Source: Lycium barbarum (lineage: Eukaryota > Streptophyta > Magnoliopsida > Solanales > Solanaceae). From it: DNA of 64,000 bases. The first letter of the stretch is position 1, and every line of letters starts with the position of its first letter. Below the pieces are notes generated by a model, which made no database searches, was not told where the DNA came from, and worked only from the letters and a program-made list of their open reading frames with translations. Location of the stretch: positions 111,399,601 through 111,463,600 of the forward strand of contig NC_083339.1 in the NCBI RefSeq assembly GCF_019175385.1. The letters are read 5' to 3'. The position numbers and the translations under genes are program-made. Shown piece by piece: positions 1-11,372 of the stretch.

Positions 1-640
1 TCGGCAATCAACATTAGCATAGCACGAGGCCAACCAATCCATACCCATAATTACGTCAAAATCTATCATTTCCAGCTCAATCAAATCAGCTTTGGTCTGG
101 CGATCACATATCACAATGACAATTTTTATACACTTGTATAGCTATCACGGGATCACCAACCGGAGTGAATACCTCAAAAGGTTTAATTGGCTCGAGTTTC
201 ACCCCAATACAACCAGCGACATATGGAGTAATATAAGAGAATGTAGAACCCGGATCTATCAATGCATACACATCGCAGGAAAATATAGACAATGTACCTG
301 TAACCACATTCGGAGAAGACTCAAGTTCTTGCCGTCTGGTTAAAGCATATACACGGGGCTGAGTGGCATCTGAGGTAGATGCTACCCCTCTACCTCTGCC
401 TCGGCCTACTGACTTCTGGGGAATCCGCCCTGCCGGGCGCACTGAGGAAGAACCAGCGGCTGAACCTGTGGGATGAACTCCAACTCTGCCACTCATCGAT
501 GGGCAATCTCTTATCATGTGCCCCACCTGGCCACAAGTATAACAAGCATCCGAACCCTGACGACATTGTACGGAATGTAATCTACCGCACTGGCTGCATC
601 GCGGTACTGGGGGTCTCCTCTGACTATAGTCTTCCCTGAA
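1..640 (-). pseudogene. Retrotransposon zinc knuckle and aspartic protease segment (copy 1)
   Basis: This continues the same reading frame as gag beyond a TAG at 643-641. It encodes a cysteine-rich stretch and a canonical CCHC knuckle (C-x2-C-x4-H-x4-C, near 560-515), the nucleic-acid-binding end of Gag. A retropepsin-like domain follows with the active-site context ALIDPGSTFSYI (DPG in place of DSG/DTG) near 270-230. Around 118-104 the frame shifts by one base; the second half of the protease, including the typical DFDVIMGMDWL motif, continues in another frame to the window edge. In the family this protease cleaves the Gag-Pol polyprotein. The frameshift and stop make this copy inactive. Confidence 0.85.
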
Positions 641-1671
641 CTAGGAATCTGAGGCCTTCGAACTCTGTCCCTGTCCTGAACGGAAGGAGCGATCAAATCT
701 CCTACCTGTGAATCGAGGGGGTGCACTGGTCACCGACTGACCTGAGTAACTAGAATATGTCTGTCTTGATCCCCCTCTATAATCACTGCCTGTCCCCATA
801 GATCTGACCCTCTTACTTTGCCTTCTGTCAATATCACGGTCACCTCTTTGTTGTTGTCGTCCCTCCAAATTCTGAGCATGGGCCTGTATTCGGGAAATAT
901 CCATCCCATCTTGCAAGGAAGCCGTCAAACAATCTCTAAATAAATGTGGCCCTAGGCCACTCACAAATCTATGTACCCGATCTCCCATGTCGGCCACCAT
1001 AGCCGGGGCATATCTAGCCAAAGAATTAAATTGCATGCTATACTCCCGGGAGCTCATATTTCCTTGTCTCAAATTTATAAATCTATCTGCTCTAGCTCGG
1101 CGGACCTCGGGTGGCAAATAATGACGAATAAAAGCATCCACGAATTCTTGCCAAACCGGAGGAGGCGCATTCTCTCCTCTTGGTAATACCCAGTTATTAT
1201 ACCATAAAACTGCCACATCCCGGAGTCTATAAGATTCCAACTCCACGGATTCAGTTTCGGAGGCATGGACAATCCTCAATGTCCTCAACATCTCATCTAT
1301 GAAACCTTGCGGGTCCTCATCCGGCTTTGACCCGAAGAACTCCGGAGGATTTAGACTCATAATATCACGGGCTTTGGTACTTGCGACCCGATCACTTGAA
1401 CTCACATTTTGTCGTTGTGCCTGTGCAGCGACCAATTGTGTCAATAAATGAACGGGCTCGGTCATTTGTTGACCCGAAGCAACCGGTGGAGGAATTGGAG
1501 CTGGAGCTCCTCCTTGTTCTTCCACATTAGGCGGGGTAGAAGAAGTATTAGACAAGGCCTCATTATGCGATTCGCCTTCTTCTATTTTCATCAGAGGCTC
1601 TCTTTCTACTCACCTCTTTGCCGCAGTCTTGCCCTTCTGGGTGGCTGTAGCTTTTCCCTTTGGCGGTATTC
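641..1671 (-). pseudogene. Retrotransposon Gag, Tekay type (copy 1)
   Basis: The longest open stretch is 316 residues (1591-641). It has an acidic/proline-rich N-terminus, then a Retrotrans_gag domain at about residues 75-230 (landmarks NPPEFFGSKPDEDPQGFIDE, YRLRDVAVLWYNNW, FVSGLGPHL), then a basic Arg/Gly/Ser-rich tail. Gag forms the virus-like particle and packages the RNA. The family frame would begin further upstream: at 1669-1667 the expected start is ATA, and a TGA lies at 1612-1610, both in frame with the open stretch. A TAG at 643-641 separates it from the zinc knuckle. All three lesions fit single G-to-A or C-to-T changes. Confidence 0.88.
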
Positions 1672-1856
1672 TGAAATCACAACACACTATTAGGGAGGAT
1701 AAAATCTTATACACGGCTCTATTGCACGATCTCATAAGAAGAAAGATGGTCATTTTTCTTAAATGCCCTGTAGCCTCTTGTTTATTAGCGTGGCGCGCAA
1801 CACACCATAAACAAGACTCTACTAGACACGGCTCGCAGACACTTCCTAGGACTGAA
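1672..1856 (-). other. 5' leader of Tekay copy 1
   Basis: Untranslated sequence between the primer binding site and the decayed gag start. No conserved element or coding potential is visible. Confidence 0.6.
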
Positions 1857-1870
1857 CTGCTCTGATACCA
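1857..1870 (-). promoter_or_regulatory. Primer binding site, tRNA-iMet type
   Basis: The minus strand reads TGGTATCAGAGC followed by AG, the complement of the 3' end of plant initiator tRNA-Met. It starts four bases inside the LTR end, the standard place for minus-strand cDNA priming. The same motif follows the LTRs at 18796 and 44864. Confidence 0.85.
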
Positions 1871-2730
1871 CTTTTTTCACGACCCAGCTAGGGGCCGCGA
1901 CGGGTACCCGGGGCTAGCCACCGAGCACCACTCGTTCTACTACTCATCTTACTCATTTAATGCTTTTTATCAATTCATACTCAAGACATGAGAAAATCAT
2001 CTTTTCATTTGAGAGCATAAAATACTTTTATATGCATAGGCCTCTTGGCCATCAAAATAACATATACATATACATAATAGCATCTCGTGAGACCATCTTA
2101 CCCACACTGCGTATCTATGAGCCTCTACTGGAGTGCTAAACATAAGGACGGGACAAGACCCCGTCATGCCCAAAAATACATATACATGACTATATACACA
2201 AAAGAATAATCATAAGAACCTCCGGAACAAAGGAGTGCTCTCAAATCAGCTGACAGCTACTATGAATCTGGGTCGAGCTCTCCTCCCTGTCTACCTGTGG
2301 GCATGAACACAGCGTCCAAAGAAAACGGACGTCAGTACGAACATTGTACTGAGTATGAGAGGCATAAACAATGAAGTAAGATAATGATGTAAGGGAAATA
2401 TCAATATGGAACATCTGTGTCTGACTGTCAAATGTAAAAGAAGCAATGCATACTGTCTTACTCATACTCATTGCCATATCATATATGCATAAATGTATAA
2501 GCTGCCCGTCCATATAGGTACGGTGTAATAATATGTAAGCTGTCCGTCCATATCGGATCGATGTAGTAATCATAACATTAGCCGGCGTCCAGGCCTCCCG
2601 CGTCCGGGGTATCATCTCATGCCGCCCACTAGTGGTGTCTGCCCATGCCATTTGGCCATGGTGTATAGGATAGCTGCCCGCCTTAGCGTTGACTGCCCGG
2701 CCAGATAGGCGCGGTGTTATATCATCATCA

Positions 2731-2846
2731 TACATACTCATCATAGTGTGCTTATCATAACGTACTTATCATAATATGTTTATCATCATACATACTCATC
2801 ATAGTGTGCTTATCATAACGTACTTATCATAATATGTTTATCATAG
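2731..2846. repeat. Two-copy 58-bp tandem repeat in LTR
   Basis: A unit beginning TACATACTCATCATAGTGTG at 2731 is repeated almost perfectly at 2789. It is rich in ATCAT steps and lies inside the predicted leader intron of the LTR. Confidence 0.9.
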
Positions 2847-4018
2847 TACATGCATAGGACTCAAGAACAACTACACTGTATCGGGGTGACGTAAGGTTGT
2901 GAACCCTCGATTTCGTTATGGAACACTATTTGACATTCCGCCTCACCTTGAAGGAACTAACGTATAAGGTGAGTATGAGCAATAAACTACATCGTCATCA
3001 TTATAGGATCATCATATCATACATTTTAGAATCTTTGTGCTTTAACTCGTCACCGTCATTATAGGGCTCATAACATGTCTCTTATCTTATATAGCTATTC
3101 ATAGACATAGGCTTTTAGCTTCCGGAAATATGAGGACTCATGAAGGGGAAAGAGAGTCATGCTATAAGATTCATGCCATTAGAAAGAAGGGACTAGCCTC
3201 ACATACCTTTGACGTTTAACTAAGCTAGCGCTTTCTTGTTCTCATTCGATATCACGTTTCTACCTTCAAGAGAGAATTCGCACCATCGTTATTTAATCGA
3301 CTATAAGAACGCGTTACTAATTCTAGGGAAAATTGGGCAGCGCTTCCTTTATTTATACTACTTTTCCCATATTTTATATCAACTCCCACACGCTTACAAC
3401 AACATTCACAATATTCTAATCAACAATCATCATTTATATACATTGACTACAATTCACCATTTCTCTTCAATTTCTCCACATTTGTGGTTATAGCTTACTA
3501 TCGTGTTTCCTCATATATAATGCTTATTTCATGGCCCAAATGTCATTTATAACGTATTCATAATCACAACACTCCAACATTCATGATTCAACCCAACTAC
3601 CATCTAACCATGACACTATTCACTCATGAATGACCCATTTCCTATGTCTTTCTACAATTCAAGTATCCTACCCTTCCAATACCTTAAACAACATGGTATA
3701 GTCATGATACTTACCTTAGATGATGGTTGAACAAGCCTTGAATGGAATTACTCCTCTATCATCAAAACCCTACTTCACTCCTCTTGGGTTTTCTTGAAAT
3801 AGATGAACTTTAGCTAGGTTTCATACACTTTGTCTCATGGATTTGGTGTTATTGATCATGGATTCCCTTTGATTTTCTTGTAAATGAAGAGTGAAGAGTA
3901 TTCTAGAGGTTTCTAGAGAGAAATATCGTGGAAATGAAATGAATTTAATGAGCTTGGGTCTCCTTTTAATGACTTAAAATATAATCCGAATGAACAGTAG
4001 CTGAAGTGCACAGTGGTC

Positions 4019-4250
4019 GTAAACCCAGTTTACGGGCCGTATTTTGTGGTCGTATTTAAGCATATCAAAACCAGAAAGGTATGCTGAAGTCATGGTGATT
4101 TACGATCACAATTTACGGGCCGTATTTCAATTTACGGTCGTATTCCAAGTCCCTTTTAACCATTTGGACATTTGGCAGAAAGTTGAAGTTTTGTAAGTTG
4201 AAATACGACATGGCAGTTTACGGCGTATACCACTTTACGGTCCGTATTTC
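4019..4250. promoter_or_regulatory. Cluster of TACGGNCCGTA dyads in U3
   Basis: Perfect dyads TACGGGCCGTA occur at 4031-4041 and 4114-4124, and TACGGTCCGTA at 4236-4246. Degenerate versions lie between (4133-4142 and around 4219). They are 300-500 bp upstream, in element orientation, of the splice-donor-like site at 3714, so they fall in the presumed promoter region. A role as protein binding sites is inference. Confidence 0.5.
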
Positions 4251-4472
4251 ATTTTATGACCGATTGGCCAAAATGCAAATCTGCTACTTTTCACATTTTT
4301 CAAAACCTATGGTTAGTCATTATGGAGCATAACCTATCTCTTATTGCAATTACCTGTGGAATCTTACTCAGGGTCGTCAAACGTCATTCCCTTCCTATTA
4401 AAACATCCTATACTCGCATTCTTCGTTAGTCTATTCGTTATACGTTCACGGGAAAATTTTTGAGGTGTAACA

Positions 4473-6757
4473 TAAACAACAATGGAATGAATCCTATATA
4501 CTTCGAATAATCAAACAATATACTAGCTAATCAAAGCTTTACACAGAAATGGCAAGTCAAGGTTAGGTTAAACCAAAGTGATCATACTAAGTGCAGATGT
4601 ACCTTAACAGTAAAGAGGCTAATCATGTTTACATAGGCGAATATAATTTAGACATAAAGGACTAATCCAAAGTAACATACCTAAACACTGATTAAGTAAA
4701 CCATGATACTACACATCATCTATGTTCTACTAAAATATTTTTCCAGATTTATACGCCAATATGCAACTTAAGCCAACTAACATGATTAACTTAAACACAT
4801 AAGCATTCAAACATCATTTTAAATAAGCAGAAACTATGAATTTTTAACTGAACAACAGGCTTAATATGCTAATGATCAAACTAATCCTACTCTAATACTA
4901 CAGCAAACAGATCATAAATAACTAAAAATCAAATAAACTGAGCTAAACAAGAATACTAGTTTAACAAGAAACTAACATGCCAAACTAAAATGAACTACAC
5001 TAACATACAAACATAACAGAAATTAAATGCAGAAAATAAATGAGGAAAGGAGGATTATTTACCTTTCTTTTGTGCAGCCAATGGTCGAGTGGATTTAGAG
5101 ATTCTTTGCTCCTCCACTCAAAGCTCAGCCACAAACAAATAGAAAAAGAGAATTTTAAATCTTAAACTCACTCAAATAGTTAAGGATTTCAGCAAAATGC
5201 TAAACCCTAAGTAATTCGAGTGTTTTGAATATGTGTGATATTCAGTGTCCCTCCGTAAAACATGAATTGGGGGTCTATTTATAGAACCCTAAAACCGGAT
5301 CCCAAACCGATGTGGGATAATCAACAAAAACTGAGAATCGTTTCTTCAAGTCAATATTGAAAGGTCGCGATTACATCAAAATGACCCATGAAGGGTTCGA
5401 TTTTGAGCACCTCACACAAATCCGTTTAGTTCTTGATGAGCCAATGAGATTAGAGGGTTCAAATGAGTTGAGACAAAATCCATTAATGGATTTGTACTCC
5501 ATTGGACACCAAAATCAGAAAAGGCAACGGAGAAAAGAGAAGCAATATCCTGTTTGGTAGAATCTCGATGGAAAAGGGACGGTGTATTAATTGCTTTGAG
5601 CCTAAATGACCCACACCAAGATTGTACAAGCCTCGCAGGCCCGCAAATATTGCTAATTCTCGCAAGGATGACCGATGAGAGAGAAAACCACAAGCGGCGG
5701 CTAGGGTTTTCTCTCAAGAGAGAGAGAGAGAGAAAACCCTCTCCGCTTAAAGCATCGTTTAGTGATTGAGATGTTATTGTTGACTGAGTTGGGTCGGGTC
5801 TGGCCTCATTAGGCTGGACTCGTTTCAACTTAAAAGAAAAGGGGGAGGGGGCAATGTATATGTATACGCATATACACATGATATACATGTATACACATGT
5901 ATCTATGTGTATATGTTTGTATATATACGTTGGAAAGTTTAACACTATTTAAATAAATAGCCATAATTGAAGAAGCTAATTAATTTATACTCCTTAATCT
6001 TGACTAATCGCAATTATTTAACCAATTGACCAAAATAAAGGCATGGCTAATTATGCAACAACTTCAAATTTGGAATTATGACCTTTGTTGAATTTAAACC
6101 ATGGCATTGGTTATTTTCAATTATGTCCGCCAACAATTAAAGACGAATTTTACATAGATGACCTCAATTGACTTAAGCCATGAATTTGACTATTTCAATT
6201 ATGGTCTTATTTAACCGATTAAATGATAATTTTGCAAAATGTGACCTTAATTGACTTAAGTCATGAAGTTGGATATTTCAATTAAAGCCATAATCAACCA
6301 ACAATCGACTATTTCAATTGTGGCTGCGATTAATCACAATTTATAAATATAACCACAATTAAGCACTTAAATGCAAATTGATTATGCAGAATTAAGATTT
6401 GAGAAGTAGGAACGACTAACCTATTTGCTTAATCAAATTTCTTGTATTAAACGGAGTAAAATACTTGCTAATTAAACCTTCAATAATTCTAACAATTAAT
6501 TAAATAATTGTTTTGAATTATCTCCTGATTAAATGTGGTAAATGCTTCATTTTAATTTATAAAAATATGTAAATTATTCTCTAAATGATTTATAATATTT
6601 TTGAGGTTATTTTGCCCAATGCAATGGCAAAATATTATCGAAATAATTCTGTAAAATCATTTTGACTTATAAATGGTGCATATTTCACTCCGTTTGATAT
6701 CCAAGAACTCTAGGTGATTAAAATAAATTATGGGAGGTCAAAAATTAGTTGTTGCCT
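4473..6757 (-). repeat. 3' LTR of the Tat element (truncated by Tekay copy 1)
   Basis: Collinear with about 30362-32611. Small indels and transitions separate the copies. The left end is cut by the Tekay insertion at 4472. The terminal bases at about 6748-6757 differ from the TGTTGACACC start seen in the other copy. It holds an (AG)n tract near 5721-5743 and AT-rich sequence. Short open frames here (5357-5560, 5412-5945) recur in the other copy and have no recognisable domain. Confidence 0.85.
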
Positions 6758-7439
6758 TTTCAATGTTCGGGGATGGCGGGACCATCCCTGAGCAATGAAA
6801 TTTGAGAAACCTTGATTTTTTACTGACCTACTTCAAAGTACCTCCCATTTTTTATGCGATTTTCAAATATATGGACAAACCCTGGTTCATGGGTTTTCTA
6901 CATATCTCAGGTTATATGAGAACTCAAGCCACTTGTAGTTCAACTCAATTAGACTTCTAAATGCAATTTCAAGCAAATCTCGGATCGCCTGATTGTCAAA
7001 TATTGGGAGGTCCGGAGTGATTAGTTGGAGTGTGACTGACTCTCTAGTATTGAGTCTACCTATATATCCCTTGTCTTAGGAAATCAAGTCACTTGTAGTT
7101 CGACTCGATAGGAGGAAAAGAGAGTCCCTTATGAGGGAGTGCCTCTGTGTGCCCGATGTGTTGCAGGAAAATTTAAAAAGGAATGCAAATAAAGTAAATA
7201 AAGCAATTTTGTGCAACTAAGCATGGGGTGGAGCGATCTTCCAAGTCTTGGCCGAGAGCTTGACTCTTATGGGCATCTTATCTCGACCGGCTGCCAATCT
7301 GCTGGGTAGCCCTGTGATTGATTTAGGAAAATGAATACTGCAGTCGTCTGGCCGGATTTACATCGTTTTGACCTTTGGAGCGAAATCTGCAGTCATCTGA
7401 CCGGATTTACATTGCTTAACCCCTTTGATCATGTCTAGC

Positions 7440-8300
7440 AATTTGTATGAATAAATGGTCTTTACGACGATGTTTGAATGAATGGCCCTCTCGGCATGTT
7501 TGTATGAATAGCCCTCTTGGCAATGTTTGTATGAATGGCCCTCTTGGCAATGTTTGTACGAATGGCCCTCTTGGAAATATTTGTATGAATGGACCTCTTG
7601 GCATGTTTGTATGAATGACCCTCTTGGCATCTTTGTATGAATGGCCTTCTCTGCAATGAATGCATGAATGCCCTTCTCGTCAATGTATGAATGAATGGCT
7701 CTCATGGTAATATTCATATGAATGGCCCTCTCGGCAACAAATGGATGAATGGCCCTCTCGACAATGAATGGATGAATGGCCCTCTCGGCAATGTATGAAT
7801 GAATGGCCCTCATGGCAATGTTTGTATGAATGACCTTCTTTGCAATGTTTGTATGAATGAATGACCCTCATGGCATGTTTGTATGAGTGAATGACCCTCA
7901 TGGCATGTTTGTATGAGTGAATGTCCCTCATGGCATGTTTGTATGAGTGAATGGCCCTCATGGCATATTTGTATGAGTGAATGACCCTCATGGCATATTT
8001 GTATGAATGAATGGACCTCATGGAAATGTTTGTATGAATGAATGGACCTCATGGAAATGTTTGTATAAATGGCCCTCTTGGCAATGAATGCATAAATGGC
8101 CCTCTCGGTAATATGAATGAATGGCCCTCTTGGCAATGAATGCATGAATGACCCTCTTGGCAATGAATGCATGAATGGCCCTCTCAATGATGTATGAATG
8201 AATGGCCCTCTCGGCAATGAATGCATGAATAACCCTCTCGGCAATGAATGCATGAATGGCCCTCTCAGCAATGTATAAATGAATGACCTTCACGGCATGC
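7440..8300. repeat. Minisatellite array, about 29-bp unit, about 30 copies
   Basis: Units combine GTTTGTATGAATG or GAATGCATGAATG with GCCCTCTYGGCAAT, with lengths of about 24-31 bp. Sub-blocks are visible: 27-bp units with GGCAATGTTTG (7500-7620), 30-31-bp units with GGCATGTTTGTATGAGTG (7870-8000), and GCAATGAATGCATG units (8080-8280), suggesting local amplification of variants. The unit lacks stop codons on the minus strand, so long repetitive open frames (up to 153 codons, reading like EGHSYKHCQ repeats) appear in all three minus frames; these are a by-product of periodicity. Confidence 0.93.
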
Positions 8301-8348
8301 AAATGACAGATATTGGCCCTTCAGCTAAATCATCTTTCTTTCGTCCTT

Positions 8349-8555
8349 TATGTAGGATGTGACCCTCGTGGTCAGATGTGCCATTTTGCTTTGTTGTGAC
8401 CCTTTCGGCCGAATATTTAACCTTATGGCATTTTGGTCATTCTGTAGCCCTTGTGGCTAGATATTCGCCCTTATGGCGTTTCAGATCCTTTTATAGCCCT
8501 CGTGGCTAGATACTTGCCCTTATAGCATTCTGATCCTTTATAGCGCATGTGGCTT
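8349..8555. repeat. Tandem array, about 48-bp unit, about 5 copies
   Basis: Repeats of a GTRGCTAGATA-type core preceded by TAGCCCTYGTG and followed by GCCCTTATGGC start near 8349, 8397, 8445, 8494 and 8541 (spacing 47-49 bp). The first two units are more diverged. It is distinct from the neighbouring 29-bp array, though both share a GCCCT(T/C) core on this strand. Confidence 0.8.
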
Positions 8556-8963
8556 TGGTTGCTATGAATCTTTTCTTCAGTGGTGGCTCGGACATTGTTT
8601 GGTGAACCATCTTTACATCCACATGAAACAAACTTAGAAAAATGGGTAGTCCTCCAGACGACGTGGAGATCTGGATCAGCAAGGGGTTAGTTTCCTATTA
8701 AAGTTGACCCGTATTGCTGTGTTTTGCTGTGTCTTCGGCTTTTCCAGCTCCCTTGGATTCAAATCCCCTTGTATTCGGTACTCGAAAGATGAATTTATTT
8801 TAATTATGCAAGAAAATCATTTTTTTGTAAGAATTAATTACTTATGAAAACAAATGCATCTTTTTCTAAAACTGTTTATGTTAATTGTCATGACATGCGT
8901 GTTCGAATGAGAAATATTCCGTTCTCTGCTGCTTTGATAGCTGGGGTCCCCGTTTCTTTGTGC

Positions 8964-9232
8964 AAATTTTTGAGATCCTCTCGAAAATTCTGCCCCAGTT
9001 TAGATCTATCTTGCCTAGCAAACTCTCGTGACGAGCCTTATCGTAGGAAATTTTGAGGTTTCCTCAAAATTTATGCCCCAGTTTAAGGTGTCGAAGTTGA
9101 TTAACCCTCAGTGACCAGTTAAGGATGAGAAATTTTGAGGTATTCTCAAAATTTCTGCCCTAGTTCGAGACTCTACATTGGCTGACTCTTGTGACAGGCT
9201 GGTGGTGTGAATTTTTGAGATCTTCTCAAAAA
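8964..9232. repeat. Four hairpins repeated every 82-84 bp
   Basis: Inverted repeats start at 8964, 9048, 9130 and 9212. The second is perfect: arms AAATTTTGAGG and CCTCAAAATTT around a TTT loop (9048-9072). The third has perfect 10-bp arms (9130-9154) and the fourth perfect 9-bp arms (9212-9232); the first has an imperfect right arm. The first three are followed by a TATGCCCCAGTT- or TCTGCCCCAGTT-like box. It lies in the 3' UTR shortly after the integrase stop in element orientation. Confidence 0.88.
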
Positions 9233-9535
9233 GTTTTGCCAGGTGGGTGCGTGTGGCAATCTCTTCGTGCCAAATCTGAATCCTCCTTATAGTCCTATCT
9301 CTGAGGCTTCCTAGGTGTTCTTTGGGTTTTTCTTTTAGTATGACCGAGCTTAAAGAGCGCCTACGTATCCTGCTATAGGGACTGCCTACGTATCCTACTC
9401 TGGGGAAGTCAGGTCATTGCATATTTCATATTACAAGGAAATCATTTGGTTTTTCTAGCTATTACAAATGATTACAAGCACAGAAGTTGCTATTATAAGT
9501 AAATAAATAACTATTACAACTGAAATGGCGTGTCC

Positions 9536-10790
9536 TCACACGTAGTACCGCCTAATTGCATCTGAGTTGATTGGCTTAGGCCACTCTTGCCCGTCCATTT
9601 TTGCTAGCACTACCACTCCTCCATAGAGTACTTTGCGGACCACATAGGGGCCTTTCCAGTTAGGAGCAAACTTCCCTTTGTACTCATCTTGGTGCAGGAA
9701 TATTCTCTTGAGTACCATTTGTCCTATTTGAAAAAGTCGAGCCCTGACTCGTTTGTTGAAGGCTTGCATCATTCTTTGTCGGTATAGTTGACCGTAACAT
9801 ATGGTAACCATCCTCTTCTCATATATTAAAGCCAGATGCTCAGATATAGCTCGGACCCATTCTGCATTATACAATTCAGCTTCTTGAATGATTCTCAACA
9901 AGGGTATCTCAACCTCGGCAGGTATGATCGCTTCAGTGCCATAAACAAGCAGGTACGGAGTTTCCTCTGTTGATGTTTGGGTTGTTGTACGGCATCCCAA
10001 TAAGGCATATGGAAATTGTTCGTGCCAACCCTTGTAATTGTCTGTCATCTTCCTTAATATCTTTTTGATGTTTTTGTTGGCTGCTTCTACAGCTCCATTT
10101 ATTTGTGGCCGGTAAGCCGTTGAGTTCTGGTGAATAATCTTAAAATAATCACAGATATCCGTCATCAGGTGACTGTTCAAATTTTCCTCGCTGTCCATTA
10201 TGATGGATTCGGGTATGCCGAATTAGCATATGATGTTGTTTTGCAAAAAATCGGCTACCACCTTCTTTGTCACTAATTTGTACGATGTTGCTTCCACCCA
10301 TTTGGTGAAGTAGTCAATTGCAACCAAAATGAACCGACGTCCATTTGAAGCGGCAGGCTTAATAGGTCCAATGACATCCATACCCCAAGGACGAATGGCC
10401 AGGGTGAACTCATGGCGTTGAGCTTTCTTGGCGGGACTTTGATTAGATCTCCATGGATTTGGCATTGATGGCATTTCTGTACAAAATTGTAGCAATTACT
10501 TTCCATTATTATCCAGTAATATCTTGCTCGGAGGATTTTCTTGGCCAGCACAAAAACATTTATATGGGGCCCACAGGTCTCAGCATGTACTTTTTCCAGG
10601 AGTTTTGTGGCTTCAACAGCATCTACACATCGGAGCAAACCTAGATTTGGCGTCCGCTTGTAGAGTACTTCCTTTTTCAGGAAGAAACCGTTGGCCATTC
10701 TTCAGATGGTTTTCTTTTGGCTACTTGTGATACCTTCGGGATACTTCCACTTCTCCAAATATAGCTTGATGTCATTGTACCATGGTTTGC
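9536..10790 (-). pseudogene. Tat integrase
   Basis: In coding order: an HHCC zinc-binding region (His residues near 10600 and CHQC near 10475), the catalytic core with the first Asp in GMDVIGPI (about 10380), the second in a degraded DSEENLNSH (about 10190; usual family context DNG), the Glu in GAVEAANKNIKK (about 10090), and a C-terminal domain with GKFAPNWKGPYVV ending in INSDAIRRYYV at 9536. The integrase inserts element cDNA into the host genome. The zinc region and core are in different frames (shift near 10395) and an in-frame TAA lies at 10225-10223. The C-terminal 220 residues are open. Conservation of the family signature is high, but the protein cannot be made whole. Confidence 0.9.
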
Positions 10791-10988
10791 CATCCGGCTT
10801 TGCTTCCACGTGGGAACAATAGGTGTGCTCTTATTTCAGGCTTATTTCCAGTGGGTCAATATGACTGCTTTCGGGATGCTAAATCATTGATGCTATGGTG
10901 GTCAAAGCATTGGCAAACTCATTCTGATCCCTTGTGGTATGCTTGAATTCGATATTTTTGAACTTTTTCCATAACCCCGGCACCAGGT

Positions 10989-11297
10989 TTACGATGGCAA
11001 GATCTTATCATTCTTGGCCCACTCGCCCTGTACTTGATGGATCAGGAGACCGGAGTCTCCTATGACCAATAGTTCATTGATATCAATATCCAATGCCATC
11101 TTAAGGCCTAGAATGCAGGCTTCATATTCTGCCATGTTGTTGATAAAGCGAAATTTGAGCTTTGCGGCCATCGGGTAATGTTGTCCTGTTTCTGATATCA
11201 AAACCGCTCTGATTTCGAAACCTTTGTAGTTGACGACCCTATCAAAGAACAATCTCCATCCCGTGTAGGGCTCCACCATTTCTTCTTCTATGGCCAA
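10989..11297 (-). pseudogene. Second (additional) RNase H domain, Tat type
   Basis: A 102-residue open segment with RNase H landmarks in order: LFFD (first acidic residue), AVLISETGQHYP, NMAEYEACILGLKMAL (acidic Glu) and LLVIGDSGLLIHQVQGEW (acidic Asp). A second RNase H between the RT-linked RNase H and the integrase is diagnostic of the Tat lineage. The usual G-A after the first Asp is R-V here. It degrades RNA in RNA:DNA hybrids during reverse transcription. The flanking linker down to the integrase is degenerate. Confidence 0.88.
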
Positions 11298-11372
11298 TAC
11301 CCCTTCATTCAGGAAATGAGTTCAAAGGGGTTTGAGATCCTCATCCACAGGACTTTCAGCCAACAGGTCAGC

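Larger units (their letters stand above)
1..4472 (-). mobile_element. Ty3/gypsy chromovirus, Tekay/Del type (copy 1), partial
   Basis: Seen on the minus strand from right to left: a 2.6-kb LTR (1875-4472), a tRNA-iMet primer binding site (1857-1870), a decayed gag (about 1671-641), a CCHC zinc knuckle and the start of an aspartic protease running off position 1. RT, integrase and the other LTR must lie beyond the left edge. It sits inside the 3' LTR of the Tat element: sequence just right of 4472 resumes homology with about 30362 onward. The coding frame has a lost start codon, two in-frame stops and one frameshift in 1.6 kb, so this copy is non-autonomous. The lineage is inferred from gag and protease style and LTR structure; RT is not in view. 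Confidence 0.85.
1875..4472 (-). repeat. 5' LTR of Tekay copy 1
   Basis: On the minus strand the LTR begins TGTTACACCTC (4472 leftwards) and ends near GGTCGTGA at 1875, where the expected terminal CA is degraded to AA. At 2598 bp it fits the long LTRs of Tekay/Del elements. Internal features are a 58-bp tandem duplication (2731-2846), a cluster of TACGGGCCGTA-like palindromes (4019-4250) and splice-like signals: AG-GTAAGT at 3714 and CACAG-GTAG at 2295, minus strand. No host gene is seen within it. Short open frames here, such as 2744-2241, have no recognisable domain. Confidence 0.85.
6758..9535 (-). other. 3' UTR of the Tat element
   Basis: A 2.8-kb region between the integrase end and the 3' LTR. 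Tat/Ogre elements are known for long, hypervariable 3' UTRs that carry tandem repeats. This one holds three arrays with unrelated units: about 29 bp (7440-8300), about 48 bp (8349-8555) and about 83 bp with hairpins (8964-9232). The rest (6758-7439, 8556-8963, 9233-9535) shows no conserved coding sequence. Confidence 0.8.

Noticed and set aside
2241..2744. A 167-residue minus-strand protein
   Set aside because: Within the LTR and the predicted intron; no domain, and it partly overlaps a tandem repeat.
7440..8300. CRISPR-like regular repeats
   Set aside because: Units abut directly without unique spacers, vary in length, and the context is a plant Tat 3' UTR. It is a minisatellite.
7358..8302. 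Repeat proteins of 90-153 residues on the minus strand
   Set aside because: All three minus frames are open with shifted versions of the same repeat, as expected of a stop-free short unit. No other coding signal.
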